Source: Diphasiastrum complanatum
Lineage: Eukaryota; Streptophyta; Lycopodiopsida; Lycopodiales; Lycopodiaceae
DNA: 64,000 nucleotides
Reading direction: 5' to 3'
Assembly (NCBI GenBank): GCA_029204225.1
Contig: CM055098.1
Coordinates: 4,682,607 to 4,746,606 of the forward strand
The first letter of the stretch is position 1. The number at the start of each line of letters is the position of its first letter. This document shows positions 1 to 10,968 of the stretch, one piece after another. Position numbers and translations under genes: made by a program. Below the pieces are notes generated by a model. The model was given only the letters and a program-made list of their open reading frames with translations. It had not been told where the DNA came from and did no database searches.

Positions 1-84
1 AGGTTACTTGCATCCTGATCTCAGGCGTTAAGCAAGTCCTCTTGATCGTTGTCATATTCGTACGACATGTTGTTGTATATGTTC

Positions 85-333
85 TCATACACATCGGTGG
101 ATAATCGGTTGTGTCTGGTCTAGACAGTTGTATGTATTGATCATGCCTTCGACTTTGCCATAACATAGACCTTCAACTACTCTCCCTCCTCTAACAATTA
201 TGTTGTGCCATGCATCCTTCTGTGCTATCATTGCCTGGTACATCGTCTTGGTGCATTTAAGAAGGTAGAAATCCTCTCCCTTCTCTATTGCTTTGACCGC
301 AAAATTGTCCCAATTGGACAACAACTCACACAA
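85..333 (-). other. Unrecognised ORF remnant
   Basis: An 82-codon open frame reading towards the left edge. Its amino-acid composition (for example WDNFAVKAIEKGEDFYLLK, then VVRGG-like and VVEGLCYGKV stretches) looks coding rather than random, and could be the tail of a larger transposon or host frame. No catalytic motif or domain is visible. The reading frame closes within the window before position 85, and no upstream exon is evident at 334-940. I do not recognise a family. Confidence 0.25.
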
Positions 334-941
334 ACTATCTCACTCACGAGGAGTTGAAACCAAACGGCTGGCCCTTGAAATGTGTGGCAGATGTGGTCGT
401 ATATCTAAAAGAAACATTTAGGCCAAAAGGAGAAGATCACAGCTGCAGTACAAGAAGGGTTTTCATGCTGGTCAGCAAGGATGAGGTGCAATGTGATGTG
501 CAATGGGATTGTCAATGTATCACAGGCTCACGCTTGTTCCGTTGTGTTGACAGATATTCTCAGGATAGTCATGCTCACTACAATGTCGCACATTGTCATG
601 TTTCTGCGATTTATGTATTGCAGGGCAATGGAGAAGATGCAGGAACAGACAACATGTGGAAGAGTGGAAATATTTGTGTATCCAGCCATTGTCAAAGTCA
701 GAGGTAGCTAGCAGCGATGAAGACAATGACGTTGGGATAATGACGATGCATATGGATCCATGTCAATGCATAATGACACCAACTTGGCCTGAGGCAGAAA
801 AATTATGCATCATTTGCAGACCTGTCAAGTGATAATATATGGCCAAAAAGCAAACAAATTGTTGGACTTTTTATTTTTATGTAGGCTATAATAAACAATG
901 CTTGCAAATAGTACCCGTAGTTTCAAACTTGGTGTCTTGTC
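334..941. other. No recognisable gene
   Basis: Short overlapping frames occur on both strands, none with a motif or consistent coding character. I see no repeat boundary or RNA gene. Confidence 0.4.
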
Positions 942-1103
942 TAGTACCAATTTGGTACTATATTTGGGTGTCTCGTAAGTCCCAGTTTGGTACTATATCT
1001 ATTAGGGAAATAGTACCAAAATTGGTACTCCAGAACAATGTATTTTGGTACAAGATAGACTATGTAGTTAAAGTCTTATAGTTTAGTACCAAATTCTGTA
1101 CTA
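942..1103. repeat. Cluster of AGTACCAA/TTGGTACT inverted motifs
   Basis: The stretch holds a perfect palindrome at 942-960 (TAGTACCAATTTGGTACTA), a second at 1012-1029 (AGTACCAAAATTGGTACT), and further half-sites near 985, 1054 and 1086. It lies in AT-rich DNA with no gene. It may be a transposon end or subterminal repeat array, but no flanking duplication was found. Confidence 0.55.
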
Positions 1104-2160
1104 TTTGAAGTAACAAACCTGAAAACTATAGAGTATTAATAATAGATAGTGAGAACCCCCAACAAATATACTTGGCCACGAAGAAGAAAGACCTTCGAAC
1201 TTTGAATTGGGATGCCGCACCGTATGACCACACCCAATGACACCTCAGATTATACCCGTCCTCATTCAACCAATTGTCGTGCAATAGTAGACAATGTTGT
1301 ACGAATAGGGTATCATGCAGCTTATCGTCTGATATGTAAAAATGAAGGTATTTTCAGCTGCACCTGTAGAGTTTCTCACATACGTTATGTGCACATCTTC
1401 ACATACAACTCCTTGTTGTCACTGATGTCTCATAGGGACATAATGGCAACGTGCAAATGTCGCATTTACTGCAGTCTCCGAACAAGCATTTTTTTTGCAT
1501 GGTATTCTGAATTAGGAGGCTTTGCACATAAAAGCGATGCTAGGACAAACAGATTACTTTGCCTTGCAAATATCTGATTTTTGAATTTTGCAGCAGATGG
1601 AACATGTGCAGGCATGATCCTTTCCATGATGACCAAACATGTTTTGTCTCATATGATTAAATGCCTCCTTAAAATATATCATTTGCATATGGTACACACA
1701 ACAACAGGTGTACCGCTCCTTCAGTTTCCGGACAAAATAAGGCTTCAATGCCTCAAAGCATCTAAGAGATATCTACAATTCTGGGTGAGCCCTTCTAAAT
1801 CTTTGGAACAGCTCAACTTGTGGCCTAAAAACCTTATAACTTACTAAAAGAACATAAAAATATGCCTAAGAATTACCACGCAAGTTGATCCAAGCCAACT
1901 TGAACAATAAACCAAACATAATTTGTGTGTAAAATTCATAGCAATATGAATCAAACAAGAGAAAATGATAGAAAGAAAGCATGAAGAGTGTTAGTCAAAA
2001 TTTCCGAATCATACGATTGTATCCTATTCTAGAATGTCACCACAATGCTCTCTCCCCAACGGCATGGGCTTCCTTGTGGATGTTTCAAGTCCAACAAAGA
2101 ACCGTTTATGATACCATGCCTTCAACATGAAAAAAACAAGGGCTATACCCCTTCCTAGAA
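1104..2160. other. No recognisable gene
   Basis: Several frames of 60-120 codons are present on both strands but show no family signature. No LTR, terminal inverted repeat or tRNA-like box was found. Confidence 0.4.
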
Positions 2161-3205
2161 TTGGGATCATAGGCACTTAGATTGAATCCAAGTGATAAGA
2201 GATATGAATAAGCCTTGCATACCAAGACCTTGGGGCTTGCTTGATCCCATAAAGGCTTTTGAACAATAAACATACTTTGAATTCATCACCATCTTTGATA
2301 AAGCCCTCAAGTTGCTCCATATAGATCTCTTCCTCAAGGTAGCCATTGAGGAAGGCATTAGAGGCATCAAGTTGGAACATCTTCCACTTGAAATAGCATG
2401 CAATAGAGATAATAATCCTTATAGTGACCATCTTAGCCATGGGTGCAAAGGTGTCTTCATAATCAAGGCCATGGATTTGAGCAAATCCTTTGGCATATAA
2501 TCTTGCCTTGAACTTGTTGATAGATTTATCATTGTTGTACTTCACTCTAGACACCCATTTGCATCTAATGACATGCTTGTTGATGGGTAGATCCATGAGC
2601 TCCCAAGTATGACTAGAAATCAAGGCTTCATACTCCTTTGACATAGCTTCATACCACTCCTTTGAATGGAGTTTATCTTGGACATTGCTTGGCTCATCAT
2701 GAGAGATGAAACTTTGCATGATATGAGGTGCCATCTTGCTTGCCTTTCTCCACATATGTGAGCCTCCTTGGTTCGGATCTCTCCTTTCATAGATCTTCTT
2801 GATGTAATAGCTTGAAGATGCTCCTCCTCAAACCTCGACCCCTCCACATCTTGATTGGCATCAAGATTGATAATAGAAGATCCTCCATAGATTGGCTTGA
2901 TCTCGACACCATCCAAGTTGATCTTTTGATCTTCATGGAAGATCACATCTCTACTTACAACAACTTTGTTAGTAGAGGGAGTAAAAATTTTATATGCCTT
3001 CTTTGTAGATACATATCCAAAAAACACTCCTTTGATTGAACGGGGATCATCTTTTTTCCTAGTTTCTAAAGGTACATGAACATACATCCAAACATCCTAA
3101 GGTGATCTACCTTAGACTTCTCCTCATTATGGTGTTTTTCCTCCTAAAGCAAGATTTGAGAGTCTATTACAAAGATAATTTGCCCAAGAAATTGCAAAGT
3201 TTGGA
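2161..3205 (-). pseudogene. Truncated Ty1/copia pol: integrase C-terminus and RT
   Basis: Read from right to left, the strand encodes the end of a copia integrase (SWANYLCNRLSNLALGG near 3190-3135, then DHLRMFGC at about 3100, SIKGVFFGY and VVVSRDVIF). The reverse transcriptase N-terminus follows (KEWYEAMSKEYEALISSHTW, KARLYAKGF, FAPMAKMVTIR, QLDASNAFLNGYLEEEIYM, SLYGIKQAPRSWY). The two parts lie in different frames joined around 2745-2770, so there is at least one frameshift, and an in-frame stop sits near 3135. The frame ends before the YVDD catalytic box, so RT is incomplete and RNase H is missing. No LTR is visible. It is clearly related to the copia at 31-35 kb, which shares the ANYLCNRLSN integrase segment. 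This is a dead fragment. Confidence 0.9.
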
Positions 3206-3786
3206 CAACAGCCATGGCCTTCACAACGACAACAGGTCCAAAAGATAATTTCCTTAGCAACCAGTAGAATTCACAGCACACTTGATTCATGCATGATCAA
3301 AAAATCTTTCTCATAGCCATCAAAATATAGAAGAGTTATGCTGATCTTTCCAACAATAACCATAAAGGGTCGTTTTACTTGTCTTTTTGCAAATCAAACT
3401 ACAACACATAACTTCCAGCAAAAGGGATAGCTGCCTTATAAGGCTTTGTATATATATATATACATTTGAACCTTCTTAAGAAGAAATTCTTTCTAGCCTC
3501 TCCATATAGAATGAGTGCGCTTTTGGCCCATTAGTTGCCAAAAAGCCTATAATTTTTTTTCTTGGTGGGTTTTATGTTAAGTTTAAAAAAAAGTGATGGG
3601 GCTTAGATCATATCGTGCCTTTTAAATACCATTGGTTCTCATGGTCCACCATTAAATTTATGTAGAGGGTGTTGTTGCTTTTGTTAGTGCTCCATAAACC
3701 TCTTTTAATTTATCTTCAAAAAACATGCATTTTATAAAATTTGTTAGTTTTGTGAGGAGTTTTACTATAGAGCACTGGCTCGTGTT
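3206..3786. other. No recognisable gene
   Basis: AT-rich DNA with a short TA run near 3450-3462 and no supported coding frame. Confidence 0.4.
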
Positions 3787-4055
3787 AAGCACACGTGGCA
3801 TTCAGCTTTTAGCGGCCGGATAAATAGGTGTACATCTCGCCTGTATGCCTGCGTGGACGGATAGAGCACATACATACATACATACATACATACTGTGATA
3901 CAAATCACGCAATCCTTATCCATTTCCGTCCGTCCACGTGTCTAATCCCGCGGCCACGTTTCTGAATGTAAAGATTCACCTTCATTTCCACGCACGCACC
4001 GCACCGCACAGGGCGTAGTTATCCTCCACCTCATTGTCTAAATATAAACTAATCC
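3787..4055 (+). promoter_or_regulatory. Candidate plant promoter with two G-boxes
   Basis: Two CACGTG G-box cores lie at 3792-3797 (context ACACGTGGC, ABRE-like) and 3935-3940 (CCACGTGTC). The surrounding 250 bases are more GC-rich than their neighbours. A (CATA)n run sits near 3868-3892, and a TATA-like element (CTAAATATAAAC) at about 4037-4048. G-boxes bind bZIP and bHLH factors in plants. The inference is that this drives a transcript leading to the frame at 6645-7604. The distance would require a long or spliced leader, and I cannot show transcription. Confidence 0.35.
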
Positions 4056-6644
4056 ACGCCGTCTCACTATTATTGACGGTCAGATGGATACTGTTGAGTG
4101 ATAGATCCTACGGTGGAAATCAATACACATCTTTTGGCCTTGTTTTTGGTCTCTTTTACGTTCCGATGCCGCGTTTTGTTGTGCTCCGCTTTCGATTGTC
4201 GCTTCTTCTGATATTCAATTGCTTTGGTGAGAAATGGATGATGATTAGATTATTATGTATTTTTTTCTCTCGTTTCTAGAGACTCAGGATCAAGCCTTTG
4301 TTCCTTTTGAAAGCACATAAATATTTTCATGTCTATTCTTATCACAATTTCCAATGGTTTCTTCATACAAGGTATTTTTCATTCAAGGTTAGATTCAGAT
4401 GCGGCAAGCTGCCAGTGCTGGAAAGAGCTCTTCCGATAGCCTAGATCAGTGGCTTTTAACAAATCTTTTGCTGTTTAATCAATTGCATCTCATCTGAGCT
4501 ACATGTGGCTCTGCTGAAATCTTCTAGAAAAGTGTGGTCAAAGATATTGTCCACTTAAGCAGCCGCCGAATATCTGTGAAGTGTTGCGGTGCAAAAGATG
4601 GATTCGAAGTTTGTGAAGAAACGGGCGGTAGCATCTTGATCGTAGATGTTTTGTGGCTACCAAATCACCGCGTTAAAAATGCTCAGTTTTTGAGAAGGTA
4701 GTGAAAATTTGACTTCATCCAAAAGTCGCGTCTGTAAGCGGGAATCTTTTGATCTGCGATAGAATGAGTGTGCAGACGACTTTGCAGGTTAAAGATTGTG
4801 GAGAAGCAGTATGAGGTAAATTATTTAAGAGCGAAATCGTTAACCACTTGTCTTTGAGTTTACTATTTCGAAGTGTTTCTTTGGCTTTTGTCAGATTTAT
4901 ACTTGATTCATAGAAGTTTTGAAAGTAAAGAATTCTAGTTGAAATCGATGTTCAGCGTTGCATTTCTAGTGTCCTAACCGGAAAGAAAGAACTTTTTTCT
5001 ACTTCTAGTTTACCGTGAATTAATCAGATATGTGAGAAAATTTGCAACGGAATCATTGATTCAGTTTCTTATGCAATCAAAGCGAGGTTAATACTCTCTT
5101 CGAAGTTAATCAGCAAAAACATCAGTTCACTATAATAGGACATGAAAAACGTTACAAAAGAAGTACTTGGTTCAACGGTTGTACATCAGAAAAAAATTAG
5201 TAGATTCTCATCGGACGAACAAGTACAAAATTTCGTCCCTGCAGAAAGCTGTGAGTTAAGCTTGAAACTATTGTAGTTCTTGTAGGTCAGCAACGCTATT
5301 TGGTTGAAATATTTAGTCTCGTAGTTTTTGATTTCCACATCTGCGAGCTTTAAGCTACAGGGGTTTTGTTTGGGAAATTGTACTATCTTTTAGTGAAACC
5401 GCACGAACTACAATTTATTCTCTCAACTATTTCTTTTTTAAATGACCTAGTTCTTCCCAGCATCACTGTCAACTTGCTGGTGCGTACCTGCTTCCTTCCC
5501 CAGGTCTTCTCTTCTCCATCTCGTTTGTTGCAAGCTCTTTCACCCTTTACTCTTCCGTTTTTGTTCACTGTGCAAAATATCCTTCGCAATGTTTTATCAT
5601 ATGATGTTGACGGTTACTAGAAGAGTGAATTTCAAAACACTCGAAGAAAGTGGCACGATCTGCTTGCGGAGTTTAACCTGGAGTTCGCCCTTTTCATTAA
5701 GTTAAAATTAACACAGTTTATATGCTTATCTCTACAGTGTAATATGTCAGCGTTAGGTTTTTGGATGTGATTTCATACCTTCTCGTGCAACGCTTGCTGA
5801 GACAACTTGATCTTTTGTTATGTGAAATTATTCAGTAGAAATCCAGTTTCACTTTGCAGTAGTAAATAACGTTTTCGCATGGGGTTTTTTCACAAACAGC
5901 CATCTCGAAGCAGAGAAATCATGATACTGGAGTTAGTAGTGATTTACTCTCTCTTTAGGCAGGCATCTAAATCCTGTTTTCAGCCAAGCGTGCTAATCTC
6001 TCCAATTTTTTATGCTCATTTTGCATATCTGTTCTTCGAAGTCTATGGAAAGCTGCTGTTCTGAAACATGAGAAGTTACCTTTTCCTTTGTTAGCAATTT
6101 CTATAATTTCATCCTGTGTTGACGCCATATCAGTAAAGATTTCAATCTTGCTTTGGAAATGAAATGGTCTGTAGCAGGAAATTGTGGAATTGATATTTAT
6201 CGTAGATGTAGAAGAGTCAGTTTTATTGAGGAAACTCGCAAATCATATATCTGCTCTCAGTATCGGAGCACTTAATGTTTCTCATATGTCGTGATGCAGG
6301 TCCTTATGAGCTGTCTTCCATCTCAACAAAGGGAGTCAAGATGGAAGAGGATTTTGTGGTGGAGTACTTGTGCTAAGGCAAATTGAATATTGAGTTTATA
6401 TGCTTGTTTACCTTGAGAAAAGCCTTTCACAAGAATTGAGAGTTCTGTTTACTAGCACGTGTGCTCATTAAAATGTCTTAGCTGCTACAGACTTCCACCA
6501 CCATGAAGAAACTCCTAGCTTATCAACTCTAAAGAGCATGCAGCAAGCAGGGGTTCTTTTTGGTAAATAATTCAGCAGATAGTGAATCAGGGAAAGGTTG
6601 CATTGAATCTAGTTACAAGCACTCGAAAATTGTTTATCATTATC
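4056..6644 (+). other. Probable leader/intron region upstream of the orphan frame
   Basis: No long frame is present. The DNA is T-rich with several plausible plant splice acceptors, for example the pyrimidine tract and GATGCAG at about 6293-6299 followed by a short open stretch to about 6376, and TTCAGCAG near 6571-6578. This fits a transcribed region with untranslated exons and introns, but I cannot assign exon boundaries. Confidence 0.3.
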
Positions 6645-7604
6645 ATGGCTGTAGAATTAGTTGGCATGAGGTATCTTCAGCAGCAGTGCAAGGTTTATTG
6701 TGATATAGCTACCTCTTCTTTTGATAACCTCACAGAGCAAGTGTTGACTTTGGTTTACAAACGCTTACGATTGTATTCTGTAAATTTATTCCTGGATTTC
6801 AATGAATACTACTCAGGAAAATGTTGCCTTGCCTTAGCTATCGATGGTGTAAAGGCATTTTCCAAATCTTTGTGTATAGTGATCCGACAGTGGAGCATTG
6901 ACGTTTTTGTAAAATTACTCCTTAGTGGCATTGTAATTGTAAACCCCAGGTTGTGTGAAAACCAGCGATGCCAGCTTGTGTTGATCATTTCAAGGGCCAT
7001 GGATTACTTCATTGATCATCATACAGTGGACCAGAGGGTTGTGAAGGGCATCATAGCTCTTGCCTCTCCTGACAAAGGAACGTTTCTTTTGTTGAACTAT
7101 CTTATAGATGTTCTGGCTGGTCTGGCCTCTGGTGAACATAACGAAAACATTGAGTATAGGTATCTATTATTTGATGTAGAATCAGCTTTTCTTTCATCTA
7201 AGCTGAATCAGGAAACAGAATCAGATACTAAGGTTGCTGAGGTTCTCCTGCAGCAGTTTTCTATCGAGCAGATATATGTGGCAGCAATGACCCCTGGTAT
7301 AAGAAGAGCTGTGCTTGCATCTTTAAAAAACATGGAGTCCTCCCCTCAGATTTCTTATTCACATGATTCAAAAGGTGCTGTGCACTCATCACCAGTTTGC
7401 TGCATAACACTCGAACCTTTGTTGCTCCCAGATGGAACAATAACCTTGGATGTAGTGGCCGTGAAAAGCTATGGAAATGGCAAAGAACATGTTTTTCTCT
7501 ATAGAGGTAGGGCTTTATTTGCCTGGTTGGGAACCAGACAAGTTCCCATAAGCCCTGAGACAAGGTCTGTGGTCAAACCAAATGATATTTATCGGTTATC
7601 TTGA
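6645..7604 (+). CDS. Orphan 319-aa protein with RING/U-box-like C-terminus
   Basis: The frame is uninterrupted. I start it at the ATG at 6645, which has A at -3 and G at +4 (ATCATGG). The frame is open a further 21 codons upstream but has no earlier ATG there. Residues 1-240 look mostly helical and contain no motif I can name. A hydrophobic stretch (VFVKLLLSGIVIV) is too polar on both sides to be a convincing membrane helix. Residues 248-319 begin PVCCITLEPL and run through HVFLYRGRALFAWL, VPISPETR and KPNDIYRL. That is the spacing of a minimal U-box or degenerate RING (P-I-T-x-E-P-L ... W-L ... P-I-S/T ... P-N), with too few Cys/His for two zinc sites. A ubiquitin-ligase-type role is only a guess. 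No transposon signature occurs in the frame. It could be a host gene, or a gene from a large DNA virus or unclassified element. The intact frame argues that it is or recently was under selection. Confidence 0.55.
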   Translation: MAVELVGMRYLQQQCKVYCDIATSSFDNLTEQVLTLVYKRLRLYSVNLFLDFNEYYSGKCCLALAIDGVKAFSKSLCIVIRQWSIDVFVKLLLSGIVIVNPRLCENQRCQLVLIISRAMDYFIDHHTVDQRVVKGIIALASPDKGTFLLLNYLIDVLAGLASGEHNENIEYRYLLFDVESAFLSSKLNQETESDTKVAEVLLQQFSIEQIYVAAMTPGIRRAVLASLKNMESSPQISYSHDSKGAVHSSPVCCITLEPLLLPDGTITLDVVAVKSYGNGKEHVFLYRGRALFAWLGTRQVPISPETRSVVKPNDIYRLS

Positions 7605-8347
7605 TTGGGTGCTCTCGTCTGAAATGCCCTAACTTGTTCACATGCCCTTTTATGATGGCACACGTTTACTGCAAAGAGAAGGTGGATTGCTGGCTTTTGT
7701 TAAATTAGCATACCATTTATCTGTCCAACAGCCTTTTGGAAGGATTTGTTGGAAATTATGTAAGAGCTAGGATTATGCTGGTTGAAGAATGGAATTGAAA
7801 CTAGCTGAACAAGATATATTGAAATTGATGGTCACTTAACTCATTCCTGATAATTCTTTTGGCCTGTGTTTGCTTGGTACTTTAAACTCTGAGCAATGCT
7901 AATTCTCTTGATGCCGTTTACAATCATGTATGTAACAACAATGTAGAAATTATTGCCATTTTTGTGAATAGACCAACCAGTTAAAACGCATTATTCTGTT
8001 ATGATGTTGTCAAGGTAGAGGGCAATAGAGCGAGCGTTCATTTCAAAGCTATAAGTCTTGTTTGTTTTGTGAACTCTCCCCATGACAATGCATGGAGCAC
8101 GAGAGCATGGCTGCAATATTTGCCCTTAAAATTATGGTATTTAGGATGCAACCACACGGTTTTTATGTCAACTTTACTCTCCATGTTGGCCTCAACAACA
8201 CCGGCGACTCCAATGATTGATCTATACATGTTTTGAACGAAGAAACGCGTCTGAAACACCTCGTTCGAAATGGGCCCATTTCGAAACATGTTTCTTACGT
8301 TCGAAACAACTTTAAAAAAAACACAAATTTTTTTGCTCTTTTACGCA

Positions 8348-8349
<2 letters not shown>
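7605..8349. other. 3' flank, no recognisable gene
   Basis: AT-rich sequence after the stop, probably including the 3' untranslated region of the preceding frame. No clear poly(A) signal can be singled out. Beyond about 8030 the DNA loses this character and runs into a GA microsatellite. Confidence 0.35.

Positions 8350-8395
<46 letters not shown>
8350..8395. repeat. (GA)n microsatellite
   Basis: About 22 uninterrupted GA units. The arginine/glutamate and serine/leucine frames that cross it are low-complexity artefacts. Confidence 0.95.
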
Positions 8396-8398
<3 letters not shown>

Positions 8399-8848
8399 GT
8401 ATCCAATATGAACACCTATTTATGGGGTCCCATAGATGATAGGGTCCAAAGTAGGGGAAAGGTTTATAAGATAAGGGTTTGGCAAATTGCAATGGGCATT
8501 GGGCATACAAGTATGATTGGACGTGTTATTGAGTACGACTACCATGTGGCAATGGGCGTGCATACCCTCATGAGCTCATCTTTTTGCTCTCAAGTTACAA
8601 GGCTCTAAAGAGGATGATGGGCTTGTCTCTTGAAATTGCATTCTCTAGAGTAGTCTCATGAGATTGGATGTATCTACTTGGTACTAGTCTTTTTTTGACG
8701 TGTCTAAACCCCAAAAACCCATAAAAAAATATTTGCAAAAAATAGAAAAGAAAAAAAGAAAAAACTAACAAATTTTCTTGTTTCAAACATAAACTAGCCG
8801 TTTCGAAATACCGTACGAACGACCCCATGAAACATTGGTTGACTCCAA

Positions 8849-9142
8849 GTTTTTTTAATTGCATGCGACTTCTTCTCCCATGCAATTTACCTGTCTAGCT
8901 CATGGGATATATTATTTGCATCTTAGCCCTTTGCTGACTTTCAAGTGCTCGTCCTTTACTGAATTTCAAGGTGCTAGTCCTTTCAACATATATTTGTTTT
9001 TTTAATTGCATGCGACTTCTTCTCCCATGCAATTTACCTGTCTAGCTCACGGGTTATATTATTTGCATCTTAGTCCTTTGCTGAATTTCAAGTGCTTGTC
9101 CTTTATTGAATTTCAAGTGCTAGTCCTTTCAACATATATTTG
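8849..9142. repeat. 147-bp tandem duplication
   Basis: Two adjacent copies of about 147 bp (8849-8995 and 8996-9142). Each begins GTTTTTTTAATTGCATGCGA and ends CAACATATATTTG, and they differ at only a few positions. It is non-coding and looks like a recent segmental slip or unequal exchange. Confidence 0.9.
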
Positions 9143-9258
9143 TTGTCAATGACCACACTACCTACCTTCCCACTTCGTAAAATCATTTTTTGCTTTTCCA
9201 TGAAGAAAAAGGAGCGCCTGACATAACGAAATTTTTGCGCCGCTTGTTTTTTTTTTTC

Positions 9259-9312
9259 AAAATTTTTTACATGCACCTTTCCGGATGCGGAAGGTGCATG
9301 TAAAAAAATTTT
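9259..9312. repeat. Near-perfect hairpin
   Basis: Inverted arms of about 24 bp (core TTTTTTACATGCACCTT and its complement) flank a 4-base GATG loop, with one extra T in the left arm. A third partial copy of ATGCATGTAAAAAAA follows at about 9331-9350. It could fold as a strong stem-loop or be the fused ends of a foldback element. Confidence 0.8.
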
Positions 9313-10136
9313 ATATGGCTTTTTGCGTGGAATATGCATGTAAAAAAAATTTATGGCAAAAACAAAGAATTTTTTTTTTCATGCCGTAGGTGGTCACCTC
9401 GTTGGCCATTTCGCCGTGGAAAGGGTGAAGGGCCTTTCACCTCGGGCTACTGCCCTCGGCTGAAGGCTTTGAATGGCCTCTAAGGGTGAACCCCCCCCCC
9501 CCCCCTCGGATAATTTCAACTTGAACTTTTTAATGAAGAGAATGGTGTTGTCACAAAAATTTAGATCTTGTCTCTACCATGGAGTTCAATAAGGTTAGTC
9601 TAGTCTTGGAGCATGAAGTTGGATGGAATGTTGCATTATAAGAATCTTGAATTTCGGATTCATATTTGGACTTGTGGCTACTTTAGATATGCAAATTTTA
9701 TGCTGAAAATTGTAAGTAAGTTACAATTTTATAATGACTTCATTGTTTTTTGTTTTCGACTTTCCATAGGTGGACCGTATTAGTTGGGAAGAGAGAGAAA
9801 TTGGATGTGGCAGCAAACGGTTGGCACAGAGTATCTGATGGTGTGCTATAACATGGTGTCGCCCTCGACACTCCTATGGCTCAGTTTGCCACATGTAGAC
9901 TACCTATGGATGGTGGATACCTAGTACATACTTGGATTTGTAATGTGAATAGGGCGTGACAAGCACACCAAAAAATGATCTCTTGTATAACATTCCTTTC
10001 AATCTACCTTCTAGTATTGGATTGAATACTTGGAGAGCTAAATATGGCATTACGTTAAGTATTGATACACTACTCCCATATTTGCATAACATGTTTTGCC
10101 ACAATCTACATTCACAAAACCCTGTAGAACGTATAC
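9313..10136. other. No recognisable gene
   Basis: Contains a 15-base C run at 9491-9505 and otherwise ordinary AT-rich DNA with no supported frame. Confidence 0.4.
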
Positions 10137-10144
10137 ATTCATAG

Positions 10145-10960
10145 CATAGTTGCAGCGCGATTCCCGAATCGCGATTCCGATTCGCAATTCGGGATTTTCC
10201 CAGAATCGTGTAGAATTGATTTTTTTTTTTTGAATTTTTTTTAGGCAATATGGGTATCAGATGAAAGCTCTGATCGAGGGGATTATGATTGTGTAGTTTG
10301 CCGACTGTTTCGGGTGCGAAACACCAAAAAGTGTGTTTTCACTCGGGGAGTTGGAAGGCCAAATCATGAAGAGGCCCCCGGACCCCGCCGTTGGGGGGCG
10401 TTGCCCCCCAAACCCCCCACCAGGGGGCTACCGCCCCCCAAACCCCCCGTTTCTCGGGGGGCTACCGCCCCCTGAACCCCTCGTTTCCCGGGGGGCTATT
10501 GTCCCCCGAACCCCCTAGAGCTTCTTGCTATATAGACATTGTAGATAAAAATGCCACTGCCCCCCTGTAGATAAAAATGGGGTCCAAATGCGTGCCGAGA
10601 AGGGCCCAATATTTATGCCCCCAACTGTATGTACATTGCACTCACATCTCCAGTGAACCAATTGCAAAAGTGATCATCATCCATACAGTTGATAGTCCAA
10701 ACTGTAGCATTAACATTTACTGAAAACCAGAGCAAATGACAACCAGATAGCTACTGAAAATAAGATTTGTTTGTGCCTCATCTACTGCACTTATGAGAGG
10801 CAAAACGCTGGTTTGACCATTGATCCCCTAAAAAAATTTCAGCAGTAAGCTATTTTTCCAATTTTTTTTTTTTTTTGCGATTCTGGGTCGCGAATCGTGA
10901 TTCGCAGAATCGCGACCCGCGAATCGCATACCCAGCGAATCGAGATTCGCTGCAACTATG
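10145..10960. mobile_element. Non-autonomous hAT-like DNA transposon (816 bp)
   Basis: The ends are perfect 13-bp terminal inverted repeats: CATAGTTGCAGCG on the left and its complement CGCTGCAACTATG on the right. They are flanked by a perfect 8-bp direct repeat, ATTCATAG, at 10137-10144 and 10961-10968. An 8-bp target duplication is characteristic of the hAT superfamily. Just inside both ends are clustered ATTCGCGA/TCGCGATTC subterminal motifs, as expected for transposase binding sites. No transposase frame is present. The centre carries a very GC-rich short tandem array at about 10375-10520. The element is complete in structure and must have been mobilised in trans. Confidence 0.85.
10375..10520. 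repeat. GC-rich hairpin-forming minisatellite inside the MITE
   Basis: About four imperfect 30-35 bp units. Each contains a self-complementary core such as GGGGGCTACCGCCCCC or GGGGGGCGTTGCCCCCC, separated by AACCCC(C)-type spacers with CGTTTCTCGG variants. GC content far exceeds that of the surrounding DNA. Confidence 0.8.
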
Positions 10961-10968
10961 ATTCATAG

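Noticed and set aside
354-832. Three overlapping plus-strand frames
   Set aside because: They overlap each other in different frames, and none has motifs or coding-like composition.
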